Source: Anaerolineales bacterium (GTDB taxonomy: Bacteria > Chloroflexota > Anaerolineae > Anaerolineales > Villigracilaceae). Taken from it: 64,000 bases of DNA. Location of the stretch: contig CP129480.1 of NCBI GenBank assembly GCA_030583885.1, forward strand, positions 2,170,001-2,234,000. The letters are read 5' to 3'. This document shows positions 43,382-51,911 of the stretch, one piece after another (the stretch's first letter is position 1; each line of letters starts with the position of its first letter). Under the pieces are notes generated by a model. It searched no databases, had not been told where the DNA came from, and saw nothing but the letters and a program-made list of their open reading frames with translations. Made by a program: the position numbers and the translations under genes.

Positions 43382-44131
43382 CTATTCCTTCATTTTTACG
43401 TAAAAAATGATCGGTCCGCCGTTTTCCTGTGCGCGCATTTCAAAACGGTCGCTTAATTTGCTGATCATCTTCGAGAGTTGTTTATGACCGTACGTGCGGG
43501 GATCAAAACTCGGGTCTACCTGATAAAGTGCATTGCCCATGTTTGCCAAAGATGCCCATCCGTCCTGTTGAACCGCCATTTCAAAAGCCTGAATTAAGAC
43601 AGGCATGGGATCGGCTTCTTCCTTCTTTTTTGTGCCGCCCCTTTGCGCACGGGGCTGGGCTGTCATTTTTTTTGTTGAGATCAGGTTTTCGGTATAAACA
43701 AAAACATCGCACGCGTTTACAAAGGGTTTTGGCGTTTTCTTTTCACCCATACCCATTACAAAGACCCCCGTCTCACGGATGCGTGTAGCCAGACGTGTAT
43801 AATCACTGTCGCTGGACACGAGGCAAAAGCCGTCCACCACCCCGGAATGCAGGATGTCCATTGCGTCAATGATCATGGCGCTGTCCGTTGCGTTCTTTCC
43901 AATGGTATAGCGGAACTGCTGAATGGGCTGGAAGGCATGGAAGTTGAGCGTGTCCTTCCATGAATTCATGCTGGTTGTGGTCCAATCCCCGTAAATGCGG
44001 CGGACGGTCACCTGCCCGTAGCGGCCGGCTTCCACGAGCATTTGGGAGAGCAGGCCGGCCTGGGCATTGTCGCCGTCGATCAGCATGGCAATCTTGTTTC
44101 GGGCGAGGGGTTTTATCTGTTCGTCTGTCAT
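43382..44131 (-). CDS. NYN-domain nuclease with LOTUS/OST-HTH domain
   Basis: The 249-residue protein has an N-terminal NYN (PIN-like) domain: AMLIDGDNAQ, VRRIYGDWT, ATDSAMIIDAMDILH and CLVSSDSDYTRLATRIRE give the acidic residues of an RNase site. A basic linker (about residues 155-172) leads to a C-terminal OST-HTH/LOTUS domain (QQDGWASLANMGNALYQVDPSF, YGHKQLSKMISKL), an RNA-binding fold. Such NYN-LOTUS proteins are predicted RNases in RNA decay or regulation; the targets are unknown. Confidence 0.9.
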   Translation of the reverse strand: MTDEQIKPLARNKIAMLIDGDNAQAGLLSQMLVEAGRYGQVTVRRIYGDWTTTSMNSWKDTLNFHAFQPIQQFRYTIGKNATDSAMIIDAMDILHSGVVDGFCLVSSDSDYTRLATRIRETGVFVMGMGEKKTPKPFVNACDVFVYTENLISTKKMTAQPRAQRGGTKKKEEADPMPVLIQAFEMAVQQDGWASLANMGNALYQVDPSFDPRTYGHKQLSKMISKLSDRFEMRAQENGGPIIFYVKMKE

Positions 44132-44329
44132 ATAATGATTATACCTATTAATAATTGAATTTGCGCCGAAACTTTAAAATAGGGCCACCTTACACACCCA
44201 TATCGAAACTATGAAAGCAGCCTCGACCCTTTACTTCTGGTGCCGGCAACTGATAAAATGCCGGGATGTTTTGCTTCCGGGAACGCACCCTCGCTGTTTT
44301 TACTGTCAGGTTTGTATGAAGGAAAAAAA

Positions 44330-45667
44330 ATGAGCAGATTTCTTAATCTTAAATCCGGGGAGTTGAAGCTGGCGTTCTCGTTATGGCTCTTAATTGCCAT
44401 TAATACACTGGTACTGGAGTTGTCAGATGTGGTGGCAACAGCCGGGTTTGTCAGTAATCTTGGTGTCGATAAGGTCCCACTGCTTTGGATCGGGACGACC
44501 CTGTTGACCATGTTTGCTGTCGGCGGTTACTTGGTGGTGATCGACCGTTATCCGCGCTTGCAATTGGTTTCATGGTTGTTAATCGGGCTGGCTGCCCTTT
44601 ATTTGTTGCTCCAGTTCATGTTCGCTTTTCAGGTGGCTGATTGGATCACCTATCCCGTCCTCTATCTGTTGGCAGACCAGCAATTCATGATCATGCCTCT
44701 TGCGTTTTGGGCTTTGGCGAACGATGTTTATGCAGTGTCCGAGTCGAAACGGATTTTCCCATTTATTGCTTCCGGCGCCGTGATCGGCGGATTGATCGGA
44801 AATGGTACGGCGGCATGGGTGACATACCTTGCCGAGAAATACTCATTCGGTCTTTCCCAGATATTTACTGCGATTGCCGTGGTGTTAATCCTGAGCGCCG
44901 CGTTTTTGCAGTTTACATTTCTCAAGACCACGATAAAAACGCGGCAGTCGCGGGAGGAAGACGCCGGCCTGCGCGACACGATTAGAATCGGCTTGGATTA
45001 CTTTCTAAACATCCCTGCATTTAAAGCGGTGGGCATTTTGATGCTGCTCACAGGTTTTATATTGACATTGATAGAGTTCAACTTTCTTTTTGCAATTGAT
45101 GTTGCTGTTGGCAGCGACCTTGAGTTTCAAAGATTTCTTGGCTATTATAAAGCTGTCCAAACAAGCGGGTTGCTGATGTTTCAATGGCTTGTCACCAGCC
45201 GCCTGCTTGCAAAAATACAATTAAAGAAGGCGTTTGCGGTTTTGCCCTCTGCCATGTTCATTGCCAGCGGGTTGGCGTTGGGCGTTTCAACGATGATCGG
45301 TGCTGCATCCGCCCGTTTTGTCGCGCGCACGGTTTACACTGCCTGGGATGATCCATCGAGAAAAGCCCTGCAAGGTCTTGTTCCTGATGAGCGACGCGGG
45401 CGAATCTCCGCCTTTATGGACAGTTATTTCATCACGACGGCTACCGTTTTGGGGTGTATTTTGCTGGTTTCCCTGTTGGGTCTGGAGTCTGCAGGTTTGA
45501 TCACCAGGCAGGTTGTCAGATGGATCTATCTGGGCATCGCAGTGGGTGCTTCAATTTCCGGAATAGTTACCAGCGTATACCTGTGGAGGTCCTTTGATAC
45601 CAGCATGTTAAATTACCGATTGGCAAGATCAAAACGAAAGAGCATGCTGGATGGGATTGAGTTCTAA
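44330..45667 (+). CDS. Membrane carrier resembling ATP/ADP-type nucleotide transporters
   Basis: The 445-residue protein has eleven or twelve helices. The segment FWALANDVYAVSESKRIFPFIASGAVIGGLIGNGTA is like the AND-x-F/Y...KR-x-FP...G-GGxxG motif of NTT/Npt carriers and their MFS relatives, which swap nucleotides across membranes. Family assignment is moderate and the substrate unknown. GAAGGAAAAAAAA precedes the ATG; a longer start at 44240 has no support. It opens an eight-gene co-directional run and overlaps the next gene by 17 bp. The 198 bp upstream hold only the promoter region. Confidence 0.65.
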   Translation: MSRFLNLKSGELKLAFSLWLLIAINTLVLELSDVVATAGFVSNLGVDKVPLLWIGTTLLTMFAVGGYLVVIDRYPRLQLVSWLLIGLAALYLLLQFMFAFQVADWITYPVLYLLADQQFMIMPLAFWALANDVYAVSESKRIFPFIASGAVIGGLIGNGTAAWVTYLAEKYSFGLSQIFTAIAVVLILSAAFLQFTFLKTTIKTRQSREEDAGLRDTIRIGLDYFLNIPAFKAVGILMLLTGFILTLIEFNFLFAIDVAVGSDLEFQRFLGYYKAVQTSGLLMFQWLVTSRLLAKIQLKKAFAVLPSAMFIASGLALGVSTMIGAASARFVARTVYTAWDDPSRKALQGLVPDERRGRISAFMDSYFITTATVLGCILLVSLLGLESAGLITRQVVRWIYLGIAVGASISGIVTSVYLWRSFDTSMLNYRLARSKRKSMLDGIEF

Positions 45668-46385
45668 AATTAAGCCTGTGCGTAGGGTTTTGGGAATACA
45701 TCTGGTTGTTCATGATTTGATAGGAGGTAATGTCTCTTACATTGATGACTATATCAGGATCTATCATGAGCTGTTCCCTCAATATTCCCGCTATGTTCCG
45801 ATAATGCGCCAGCGCGCAGAAACCCCCACGGATAGATCCGCGAATGAAACATGGCACCAATGGCTGCTCATGATTAGGGATGAGCCCGTCGGTATTGTCG
45901 GCTTTCTTTACAACAGCAAGAGGAACACTGGTGTTTTACTCGATTTTGCCATCAGGCCGCATGCGCGCAGGATCTGTCATAAAGGCAAGAGGCTGGCGCA
46001 TTTTTGTTTAAACCTTGCCATGCAGCAGCTTATTTTGGATGCTCAAGAGCGGGGGCGCACCGCCCCCCTTTGTATGATCGCGGAGGTGGAATACGACCAT
46101 CTGGTTTGGAGATATGTGGAGTATGGTTTTGTGGTCCTCCCGTTTGAATATTTTGAGCCTCCAACGACACCGGAACTGAGGGAAGCATCCTATGTGACGG
46201 AAAACCTTGATAAAATGGACTATGAGAGAATGTATCTGGGCGCATTTCAAATCCCCGGTCATCCCTTCAATCCGGAAGACCCGGGTGTTCTTAAATCCAT
46301 TCTTTTTACGCTGTTAAAGGATCATTATCATTTACCCGACGAACACTGGCTGGTGCGGAAGATGCTCCAGGATATCCTCGAATAG
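45651..46385 (+). CDS. GNAT-like acyltransferase
   Basis: The 244-residue protein looks like a GNAT fold. It has an N-terminal alpha-helical part with YIDDYIRIYHELFPQYSRY, a strand pair LLMIRDEPVGIVGFLY and GVLLDFAIRPHAR (the region that binds acyl-CoA), then a second-half helix and VWRYVEYGFVVLP, the usual late strand. The acyl-CoA loop (ARRICHKGKR) is only loosely like the consensus R/Q-x-x-G-x-G/A. Substrate is unknown. It overlaps the carrier gene by 17 bp and is followed 12 bp later by the HAMP gene. Confidence 0.6.
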   Translation: MGLSSKIKPVRRVLGIHLVVHDLIGGNVSYIDDYIRIYHELFPQYSRYVPIMRQRAETPTDRSANETWHQWLLMIRDEPVGIVGFLYNSKRNTGVLLDFAIRPHARRICHKGKRLAHFCLNLAMQQLILDAQERGRTAPLCMIAEVEYDHLVWRYVEYGFVVLPFEYFEPPTTPELREASYVTENLDKMDYERMYLGAFQIPGHPFNPEDPGVLKSILFTLLKDHYHLPDEHWLVRKMLQDILE

Positions 46386-46397
46386 GAGAGAAAAATT

Positions 46398-47516
46398 ATG
46401 ACTCGGCAATCAAATGGTGTCCCATCCGGTAGATTACGCAGGAGATTTGTCAGCCTGCAAACTAAGTTGATCATCGGTTTTACCCTGATATTTACGCTGG
46501 TATTTGCATCCACTTATTACTGGTTTTATGATTTCGCCCAGAGGGAGGCCATGGATCAAATAAAGGAAGGCCTGTACGACACAATCATTGGCGCGACCGA
46601 AACCGGTATCCTTGAAGATGGGGACCGCGTCCAGATTATTGATGGTGACTCGATGGAGGGGTTGATTGGCGAAGGGCAGGTGGGAAAGGATGGATTCACG
46701 TCGGACGATCCACGTTATTGGGATCAGGTCAGGGTGCTGTGTGAGATCAAGCGCCTAGAGCCTCGCGCCAGTCCATATACCTACATCAAAGGCGATGCAC
46801 CGGACGAAATTGTCTTTATTGGAAGCTGGGGGGCATGTTTGCAGGATCCTGATTGGGATGAATTTGCAAGTTTTCGTCTGTCATATGATGTCAATGTTGG
46901 TCCCAACCTGGCAGGGCTTGATCAGGTTGTTTTCCAGACCGAAACGGGCTGGTGCGCATATGTTGATAAAAATTGCACCCCGCATATTTACTCGGATGGT
47001 TTTGGTTCATGGGTCTCCGCTTTTGCGCCCATAAAGAATTCGAAGGGAGAAGCCATCGCAGCGCTTGGCATTGACTTTACCTCGACGTATGTAAATGAGG
47101 TGAGGGCGCAGATATTAAGAAATATTTACATCGCCTTCTCTATTACATATGTCATCCTGCTGGCATTGGTGTATTTTGTTTCTCAATTTTTCACCCGTCC
47201 GCTGGTGGGGTTTACCCGCGCCATAGAGCAGATCGGCGATGGTAATTATGAGGTCGGGGTGAAATATTTGGGAGAACTTAATCTTTCCGACAATTTCCCC
47301 GATGAAATCGAGACGATGGAACGGGTCTTTAGAGGCATGGTTGACAAGGTCTATCAGCGCGAGCAGGTGCTGCGAAAACAGGTGGAAGAATTAAAGATCG
47401 TCATTGATGAATCCAAGCGCCGCAAGCAGGTGGAGGATATTGTCGAATCGGAGTTTTTCCAGGAGCTGAAGGAAAAGGCGCAGCAGATGCGCAAGCAGCA
47501 GCACAAAAAATCATGA
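46398..47516 (+). CDS. Membrane sensor with extracellular domain and HAMP, no output domain
   Basis: The 372 residues comprise a basic head, TM1 at about 24-42, an extracellular domain to about 235, TM2 at about 240-262, a HAMP domain (FTRPLVGFTRAIEQIGDGNYEV), and a coiled coil to the end. The extracellular part looks like a PDC/dCache sensor (WVSAFAPIKNSKGEAIAALGIDF). It has four cysteines (VLCE, GACLQ, GWCAYVDKNC) that could form disulfides. There is no kinase, cyclase or methyl-accepting domain. It must signal through a partner, and the response regulator and Roadblock/V4R genes downstream are the obvious candidates. Confidence 0.82.
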   Translation: MTRQSNGVPSGRLRRRFVSLQTKLIIGFTLIFTLVFASTYYWFYDFAQREAMDQIKEGLYDTIIGATETGILEDGDRVQIIDGDSMEGLIGEGQVGKDGFTSDDPRYWDQVRVLCEIKRLEPRASPYTYIKGDAPDEIVFIGSWGACLQDPDWDEFASFRLSYDVNVGPNLAGLDQVVFQTETGWCAYVDKNCTPHIYSDGFGSWVSAFAPIKNSKGEAIAALGIDFTSTYVNEVRAQILRNIYIAFSITYVILLALVYFVSQFFTRPLVGFTRAIEQIGDGNYEVGVKYLGELNLSDNFPDEIETMERVFRGMVDKVYQREQVLRKQVEELKIVIDESKRRKQVEDIVESEFFQELKEKAQQMRKQQHKKS

Positions 47517-47546
47517 CGATGAATCGAAATAAGGTTGTATCTTCCC

Positions 47547-48914
47547 ATGCCGATTCTCAATGAGATTCCCACGGTCCTGGTGGGCAATTTTGCCGAAGCA
47601 CATATCGATTTTTTGAGTCGCAGTGACAAGCCGGCAGAGCGGGATGATTTAATCAATGGCGAGGATTACCATGGGGATCGCATAATTTTGTGGGCTGGTG
47701 ACCCAAAATTGGTCATTGTCAGTTATCCCATTGCCCACGCGGATTTCAATGCTACGCGATTAAACTACCCAAACACCTCTCACGTTGCGCCCAGGGAGCC
47801 GACGCATTATTTATGTCTGGATATTTTACGTGAAAAGCATTTGCTGGAGAGTATTGTTGAGTACTCAGGTGCAGACCGCACGGTGCAAATGATCCCTTAT
47901 GCGACTACTAGGGAGTTTTTGCAGCTGGTGGATAAATTACGCGGGGATTTCAACCTGCGGGTATTAACGCCCGAAAGCCCTGAATCGGATCATCTTTGGA
48001 TCCGCGATTATGTTGACACAAAAACAGGCTACAGATCCCTGGCATCTCACTGGTTGCCGGATGCAAACAAATTTATTCCGTTTGGGTTTGTCTGTCGGGA
48101 TTTAAAACAGGCTGCGGTAACTGCCCACTGGTTTTCCAGCCATGGCAAATCATGTATTGTAAAGGCGGATACCGGCGAGAGCGGAATCGGAACAACCATA
48201 ATTATGACGGAGCCGGATTTGACCGTGGAGAGAATCTTGAGCCGGCTGCAATCAGATCCGTTTTATGCAGATGAATTGATAGTTGTGGAAAGTTATATCC
48301 CATCCGCCAATGGGTTTTCACCGTCCATTGAGATGAAAGTACCGAAACTCGGCGAGGGCAATCCCCATATTACTTATATATCCAATCAATTGTTTCTGGG
48401 TTTTGGTGATTTTTGTGGAGTCCAAGTGGACCGATCCATCTACAGCCAGCCCTGGTACCCAGACCTTGAAAGATGCACTTTGGAACTGGCGCATAACCTG
48501 CAGGCGATGGGATATGTCGGGCATTTTGATTTGGATTGTATTGTGAGCAATGAGAATGAAATCTATTTGCTCGAGATCAACTCGCGTCGCACAGGCGGCA
48601 CGCATGTCCATGAATTCGCAAAACACGCCATAGGCGATGATTACATCAAAACAACTTCCCTGTTGAGCTTTGAAGCGGCGAGTTCAGGGACAATCACAGA
48701 TGCAAAGGTATTATTGGATGTGTTAAAGGACTTCTTGTTCCCAATGCCTGGAAACGAACCCTTGGGGATCGTTATAACGATTACGACCCCCCTTATAAAA
48801 AACCGCTTTGGCTATATCATCGCTGCCTCATCAGAAGAGCGGGTGTTCGCTCTTAAAAGGCAGGTTGAAGAGCGTATTCGGCAGCATGCTGAAGGAAAAA
48901 ATCCACCTTTGTAA
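47547..48914 (+). CDS. ATP-grasp ligase-like protein
   Basis: The 455-residue protein has an N-terminal pre-ATP-grasp region, then a grasp fold: the nucleotide-binding Lys in CIVKADTGESGIGT, LIVVESYIP, MGYVGHFDLDCIV, and the metal motif LLEINSRRTGGTH. The order is like PGM1-type peptide ligases and related carboxylate-amine ligases, which form amide bonds via acyl phosphates. Start is the ATG giving MPILNEIP; a TTG 12 bases upstream is possible. A GNAT and a carrier lie upstream in the same run, so a small modified peptide or amino-acid product is conceivable. Confidence 0.75.
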   Translation: MPILNEIPTVLVGNFAEAHIDFLSRSDKPAERDDLINGEDYHGDRIILWAGDPKLVIVSYPIAHADFNATRLNYPNTSHVAPREPTHYLCLDILREKHLLESIVEYSGADRTVQMIPYATTREFLQLVDKLRGDFNLRVLTPESPESDHLWIRDYVDTKTGYRSLASHWLPDANKFIPFGFVCRDLKQAAVTAHWFSSHGKSCIVKADTGESGIGTTIIMTEPDLTVERILSRLQSDPFYADELIVVESYIPSANGFSPSIEMKVPKLGEGNPHITYISNQLFLGFGDFCGVQVDRSIYSQPWYPDLERCTLELAHNLQAMGYVGHFDLDCIVSNENEIYLLEINSRRTGGTHVHEFAKHAIGDDYIKTTSLLSFEAASSGTITDAKVLLDVLKDFLFPMPGNEPLGIVITITTPLIKNRFGYIIAASSEERVFALKRQVEERIRQHAEGKNPPL

Positions 48915-48933
48915 AGGGTGGTGCAATCGTACC

Positions 48934-48958
48934 GCAGATTGCGAATCTGCAAACTTTT
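48934..48958 (+). terminator. Weak hairpin after the ATP-grasp gene
   Basis: A 7-bp stem gcagatt/aatctgc followed by aaacttttaa. It may split the run into two transcripts. The 154-bp gap has no gene. Confidence 0.35.
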
Positions 48959-49068
48959 AATAGCCGAACTTGACACAATGCATGCCATGTTCTAAAATAG
49001 TTGCACGAAAATGAGATTGGCGTCTGGGATATTATCCGGGCGAGAGAAATTTCCCCAGGAGGGCCGGC

Positions 49069-49440
49069 TTGACCAAAAACCGTACACAACAAATGGTGGA
49101 TCGCCTGCGTGAATTGCAGGCATCCTCACCAGATATTGAAGCATCGGCGGTCGTCAGTGTTGATGGGCTTAGCATTGCCTCGGCTCTCCCTCAAGGCGTG
49201 GAGGAAGATCGTGTTTCAGCCATGTCTGCGGCGATGCTTTCGCTGGGTGAACGTATCGCTGGCGAGCTTGGACGTGGCTCTCTTGAGCAGGTTTACATTA
49301 AGGGCTTGAAAGGGTACGTTGTTTTAATGTCGGTTGGCGAAGAGGCAGTCCTCACCGCCTTGGCACGCGAACAGGCCAAACTTGGCCTGATCTTCCTTGA
49401 TATGCGTCGAGCCGCCGAAGATCTGGCGAAGTTGATCTAG
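49069..49440 (+). CDS. Roadblock/LC7 domain protein
   Basis: The 123-residue protein is a single Roadblock/LC7 domain: ASAVVSVDGLSIASALP at the N-terminus, SAAMLSLGERIAGELGRG in the long helix, and VYIKGLKGYVVLMSVG with a C-terminal helix. In bacteria these regulate small GTPases such as MglA or serve as scaffolds. No GTPase gene lies next to it except TypA, which is not a partner. The start is TTG, supported by AGGAGGG 6 bases upstream; no ATG fits. Confidence 0.9.
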   Translation: MTKNRTQQMVDRLRELQASSPDIEASAVVSVDGLSIASALPQGVEEDRVSAMSAAMLSLGERIAGELGRGSLEQVYIKGLKGYVVLMSVGEEAVLTALAREQAKLGLIFLDMRRAAEDLAKLI

Positions 49441-49450
49441 TGGAGTTGTT

Positions 49451-50086
49451 ATGAGCCCTATTGAAAAAAGCGGTTTGTATTATCCCAATAAATTTGGCCT
49501 GATCACCATCAAGTCCCTCGAAGAAGTGATGGGTAAGAACGGCTTGAACGCGATCTTGAATCTTGCCGGCATGAATCACTACATCGAAAATTATCCTCCC
49601 GATAACCTCGATAAAGGCTTTGATTTTGTTGAACTTTCTGCAATTGGCTCCGCCCTGGAGGAAATGTATGGACCGCGTGGCGGACGCGGACTCGCGCTTC
49701 GCGCGGGACGCGCAACCTTTTCAGACGCCTTGAGGAATTTCGGGGCACTGGCAGGCGCCGCGGACCTGGCGTTTGTCGTCCTCCCGCTTCAATCCAAGCT
49801 GAGGATTGGTCTGCCGGCCTTTGCAAAGATCTTCTCCCAATTAAGCGACCAGCAGACAACGGTCGAGGAGAAAGACACGGAATGGATATGGACAATCCAT
49901 AAATGTCCGTGTTGCTGGGGACGCACTGGCGCAGATAAACCCGTTTGTTTCATTGCAACGGGGTTGTTGCAGGAAAGCCTTAAGTGGGTCTCGGGCGGTA
50001 ATGAATTTCGCGTGAACGAGTCCAAGTGCGTTGCAATTGGTGACAATGTCTGCGAATTCATTGTCCAAAAAGAACCCATCTCCTAG
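49451..50086 (+). CDS. V4R-domain protein
   Basis: The 211-residue protein resembles the V4R (4-vinyl reductase) small-molecule-binding fold related to heme-NO-binding domains. Signs are the N-terminal PNKFGLITIKSLEEVMG, the long central helix (YGPRGGRGLALRAGRATFSDALRNFG), and the cysteine-rich C-terminal core (HKCPCCWGRTG, PVCFIATG, SKCVAIGDNVCEF). V4R domains use such cysteines or nearby residues to bind metal or ligands. Ten bp separate it from the Roadblock gene, and the response regulator follows 14 bp later. Confidence 0.85.
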   Translation: MSPIEKSGLYYPNKFGLITIKSLEEVMGKNGLNAILNLAGMNHYIENYPPDNLDKGFDFVELSAIGSALEEMYGPRGGRGLALRAGRATFSDALRNFGALAGAADLAFVVLPLQSKLRIGLPAFAKIFSQLSDQQTTVEEKDTEWIWTIHKCPCCWGRTGADKPVCFIATGLLQESLKWVSGGNEFRVNESKCVAIGDNVCEFIVQKEPIS

Positions 50087-50100
50087 CGAAAAGGTCTGGC

Positions 50101-50955
50101 GTGGCGGACACCAAGCCAAAAATACTCATCATTGAAGATGATCTTGATGTGGCTGAAATGTTGAATGCGTATTTCAGCGTGCAGGGTTATGAGGTGTTCA
50201 CTGTTAATTGGGGGGAGGATGGAGTTCGTTCATCGCAGCAATTTCATCCCGACCTGGTCATTCTCGATATCCGTCTTCCCGATATTGATGGATACGAAGT
50301 AGCCCGGCGGTTGCGCGCCGACCGGCGCACTGTGGATATCCCGATTATTTTCCTGACCGAAAAACGGGATCGCTCTGACCGCCTCCAGGGGTTGGAGATT
50401 GGAGCCGACGATTACATTACCAAACCTTTCGATGTGCAGGAATTACGGCTGCGGGTGCAAAATGCCCTTAAACGTGTCAACCAAGAGTCATTGACCAACC
50501 CTGTGACCGGATTGCCCGAAGGTGCGCTGGTGGATGAAAAACTCTCTGAAGTGCTTGGTGACGATGGTGCGGCGTTATTGTTTATTTCGCTGGAGAACAT
50601 GGGCGCTTTCCGTGAGGCATATGGGTTCGTCGCTTCGGACGATGTGTTGCGTGCGACCAGTTTAATGATCGTCACCACCATGCGCGAGGTCAGCCGCCCT
50701 GAGGATTTCCTGGGCCATGTCAGCGCCACGGATTTCCTGCTTGTTCTTCCGCCATCAAACCTTGCCGCACTAGCCGAGAAACTGCGTGCCCGCCTGGATC
50801 AGTCCATGGAATATTTTTATCCTATCAAGGATCGTGATCGATTTTCGAAACAGACAGATCGCCTTGGCGTAAAATTGGCGGTAATTGCGTCCCTGAAAAA
50901 CAAGCCTAGAAACGTTGAGCAGATAATAGCGGAATTGATGCGACTTAAGGAATAA
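50101..50955 (+). CDS. Response regulator with degenerate GGDEF domain
   Basis: A 284-residue protein with a complete receiver domain: acidic pair in IIEDDLD, phospho-acceptor Asp56 in LVILDIRLPD, Thr86 and Lys108 in ITKPFD. The second half is a GGDEF-fold domain in which the active-site GGDEF reads SATDF (VSATDFLLVLP), so it cannot make c-di-GMP. It may bind GTP or a partner instead. Start is GTG. No histidine kinase gene is in the window. Confidence 0.85.
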   Translation: MADTKPKILIIEDDLDVAEMLNAYFSVQGYEVFTVNWGEDGVRSSQQFHPDLVILDIRLPDIDGYEVARRLRADRRTVDIPIIFLTEKRDRSDRLQGLEIGADDYITKPFDVQELRLRVQNALKRVNQESLTNPVTGLPEGALVDEKLSEVLGDDGAALLFISLENMGAFREAYGFVASDDVLRATSLMIVTTMREVSRPEDFLGHVSATDFLLVLPPSNLAALAEKLRARLDQSMEYFYPIKDRDRFSKQTDRLGVKLAVIASLKNKPRNVEQIIAELMRLKE

Positions 50956-50964
50956 GAGGCCGGT

Positions 50965-51705
50965 TTGCGTATCACAGCCATCACCCCCACGTATAACGAA
51001 GCGGAGAACCTTCCCAAGCTGGTCTCCGCTTTATTTTCGCTTCCGCTGGACTTGCATTTGCTGGTCGTGGATGATAACAGTCCCGATGGAACGGGTCAGG
51101 TTGCTGATGAACTGGCTCTGAAATTTCCTGGCCTTATCGAGGTTCTCCATCGTCCGGGGAAAATGGGTTTGCGCTCGGCGTATTTGAACGGATTTCAAAA
51201 AATACTGGACGGCGGCGCCCAGGCAGTCGTCCAGATGGATGCGGATTTCTCTCACGATCCATACGCACTTGCGGGGATGTCAAAGCTCCTTGAAGAGTTC
51301 GATGTCGTTCTGGGGTCACGTTATATACGAGGCGGTTCCGTGGACCGCGAATGGCCCTTCTGGCGGAAGAGTCTCTCTGCGTTCGGGAATTTTTATGCGC
51401 GTAATATTTTGGGTCTGCCTTTACATGATGTCACCACGGGATATCGCATGTGGCGGAGCGAATCGTTGAAGCGGATTCCGTTCGAGCGAATTCAATCGAG
51501 CGGCTATGTTTTTCTTGTGGAAATGATATACCTGGCGCATTGCCTTGAATTCAAGATCGGTGAATCGCCAATCTATTTTGCGGACCGTCGCTGGGGAAAA
51601 TCCAAGATGTCTCTCAAGATCCAGCTGGAGGCCGCCCTTCGCGTCTGGCAGGTCAGGTGGAATTATCGTGGTTTGAAAAAGGCGGGCAGGCTGGCGAGGT
51701 TATAA
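50965..51705 (+). CDS. Polyprenol-phosphate sugar transferase (Dpm1-like GT2)
   Basis: A 246-residue GT2 enzyme: [25 protein letters not shown] for UDP/GDP binding, [11 protein letters not shown] with the metal-binding DxD, and the long-helix region [11 protein letters not shown]. This is the single-domain Dpm1 type without membrane helices, which moves mannose or another sugar from a nucleotide to polyprenyl phosphate. Start is TTG with AAGAGGCC upstream. It ends the run before typA. Confidence 0.9.
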   Translation: MRITAITPTYNEAENLPKLVSALFSLPLDLHLLVVDDNSPDGTGQVADELALKFPGLIEVLHRPGKMGLRSAYLNGFQKILDGGAQAVVQMDADFSHDPYALAGMSKLLEEFDVVLGSRYIRGGSVDREWPFWRKSLSAFGNFYARNILGLPLHDVTTGYRMWRSESLKRIPFERIQSSGYVFLVEMIYLAHCLEFKIGESPIYFADRRWGKSKMSLKIQLEAALRVWQVRWNYRGLKKAGRLARL

Positions 51706-51810
51706 TCCCGCTTTTTACTGCTGAAAACATGGTATTGCAATTCTTAATTCCCTTCCCCAAACCCCGTCTCTCTGATAAAATACCTTCCGCACGCCGAACC
51801 ACTGACTTCA

Positions 51811-51840
51811 AGCCCTCGGCCTCCCCGTCGGGGGCTTTTG
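51811..51840 (+). terminator. Terminator-like hairpin before typA
   Basis: Arms agccctcg / cgggggct (one G-T pair) with a 10-base loop and tttt tail. The gap 51706-51911 holds nothing else. Confidence 0.55.
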
Positions 51841-51911
51841 TGTGTAAAAATATTGCAACGCGCGACAGCGTGCCAGAGAGTTGCATGTTGTGTGCCTGCT
51901 TAAGGAAATGT

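Noticed and set aside
51657..51911. N-terminal extension of TypA
   Set aside because: It overlaps the end of the GT2 gene and a terminator. The canonical TypA start follows TAAGGAAATG at 51912.
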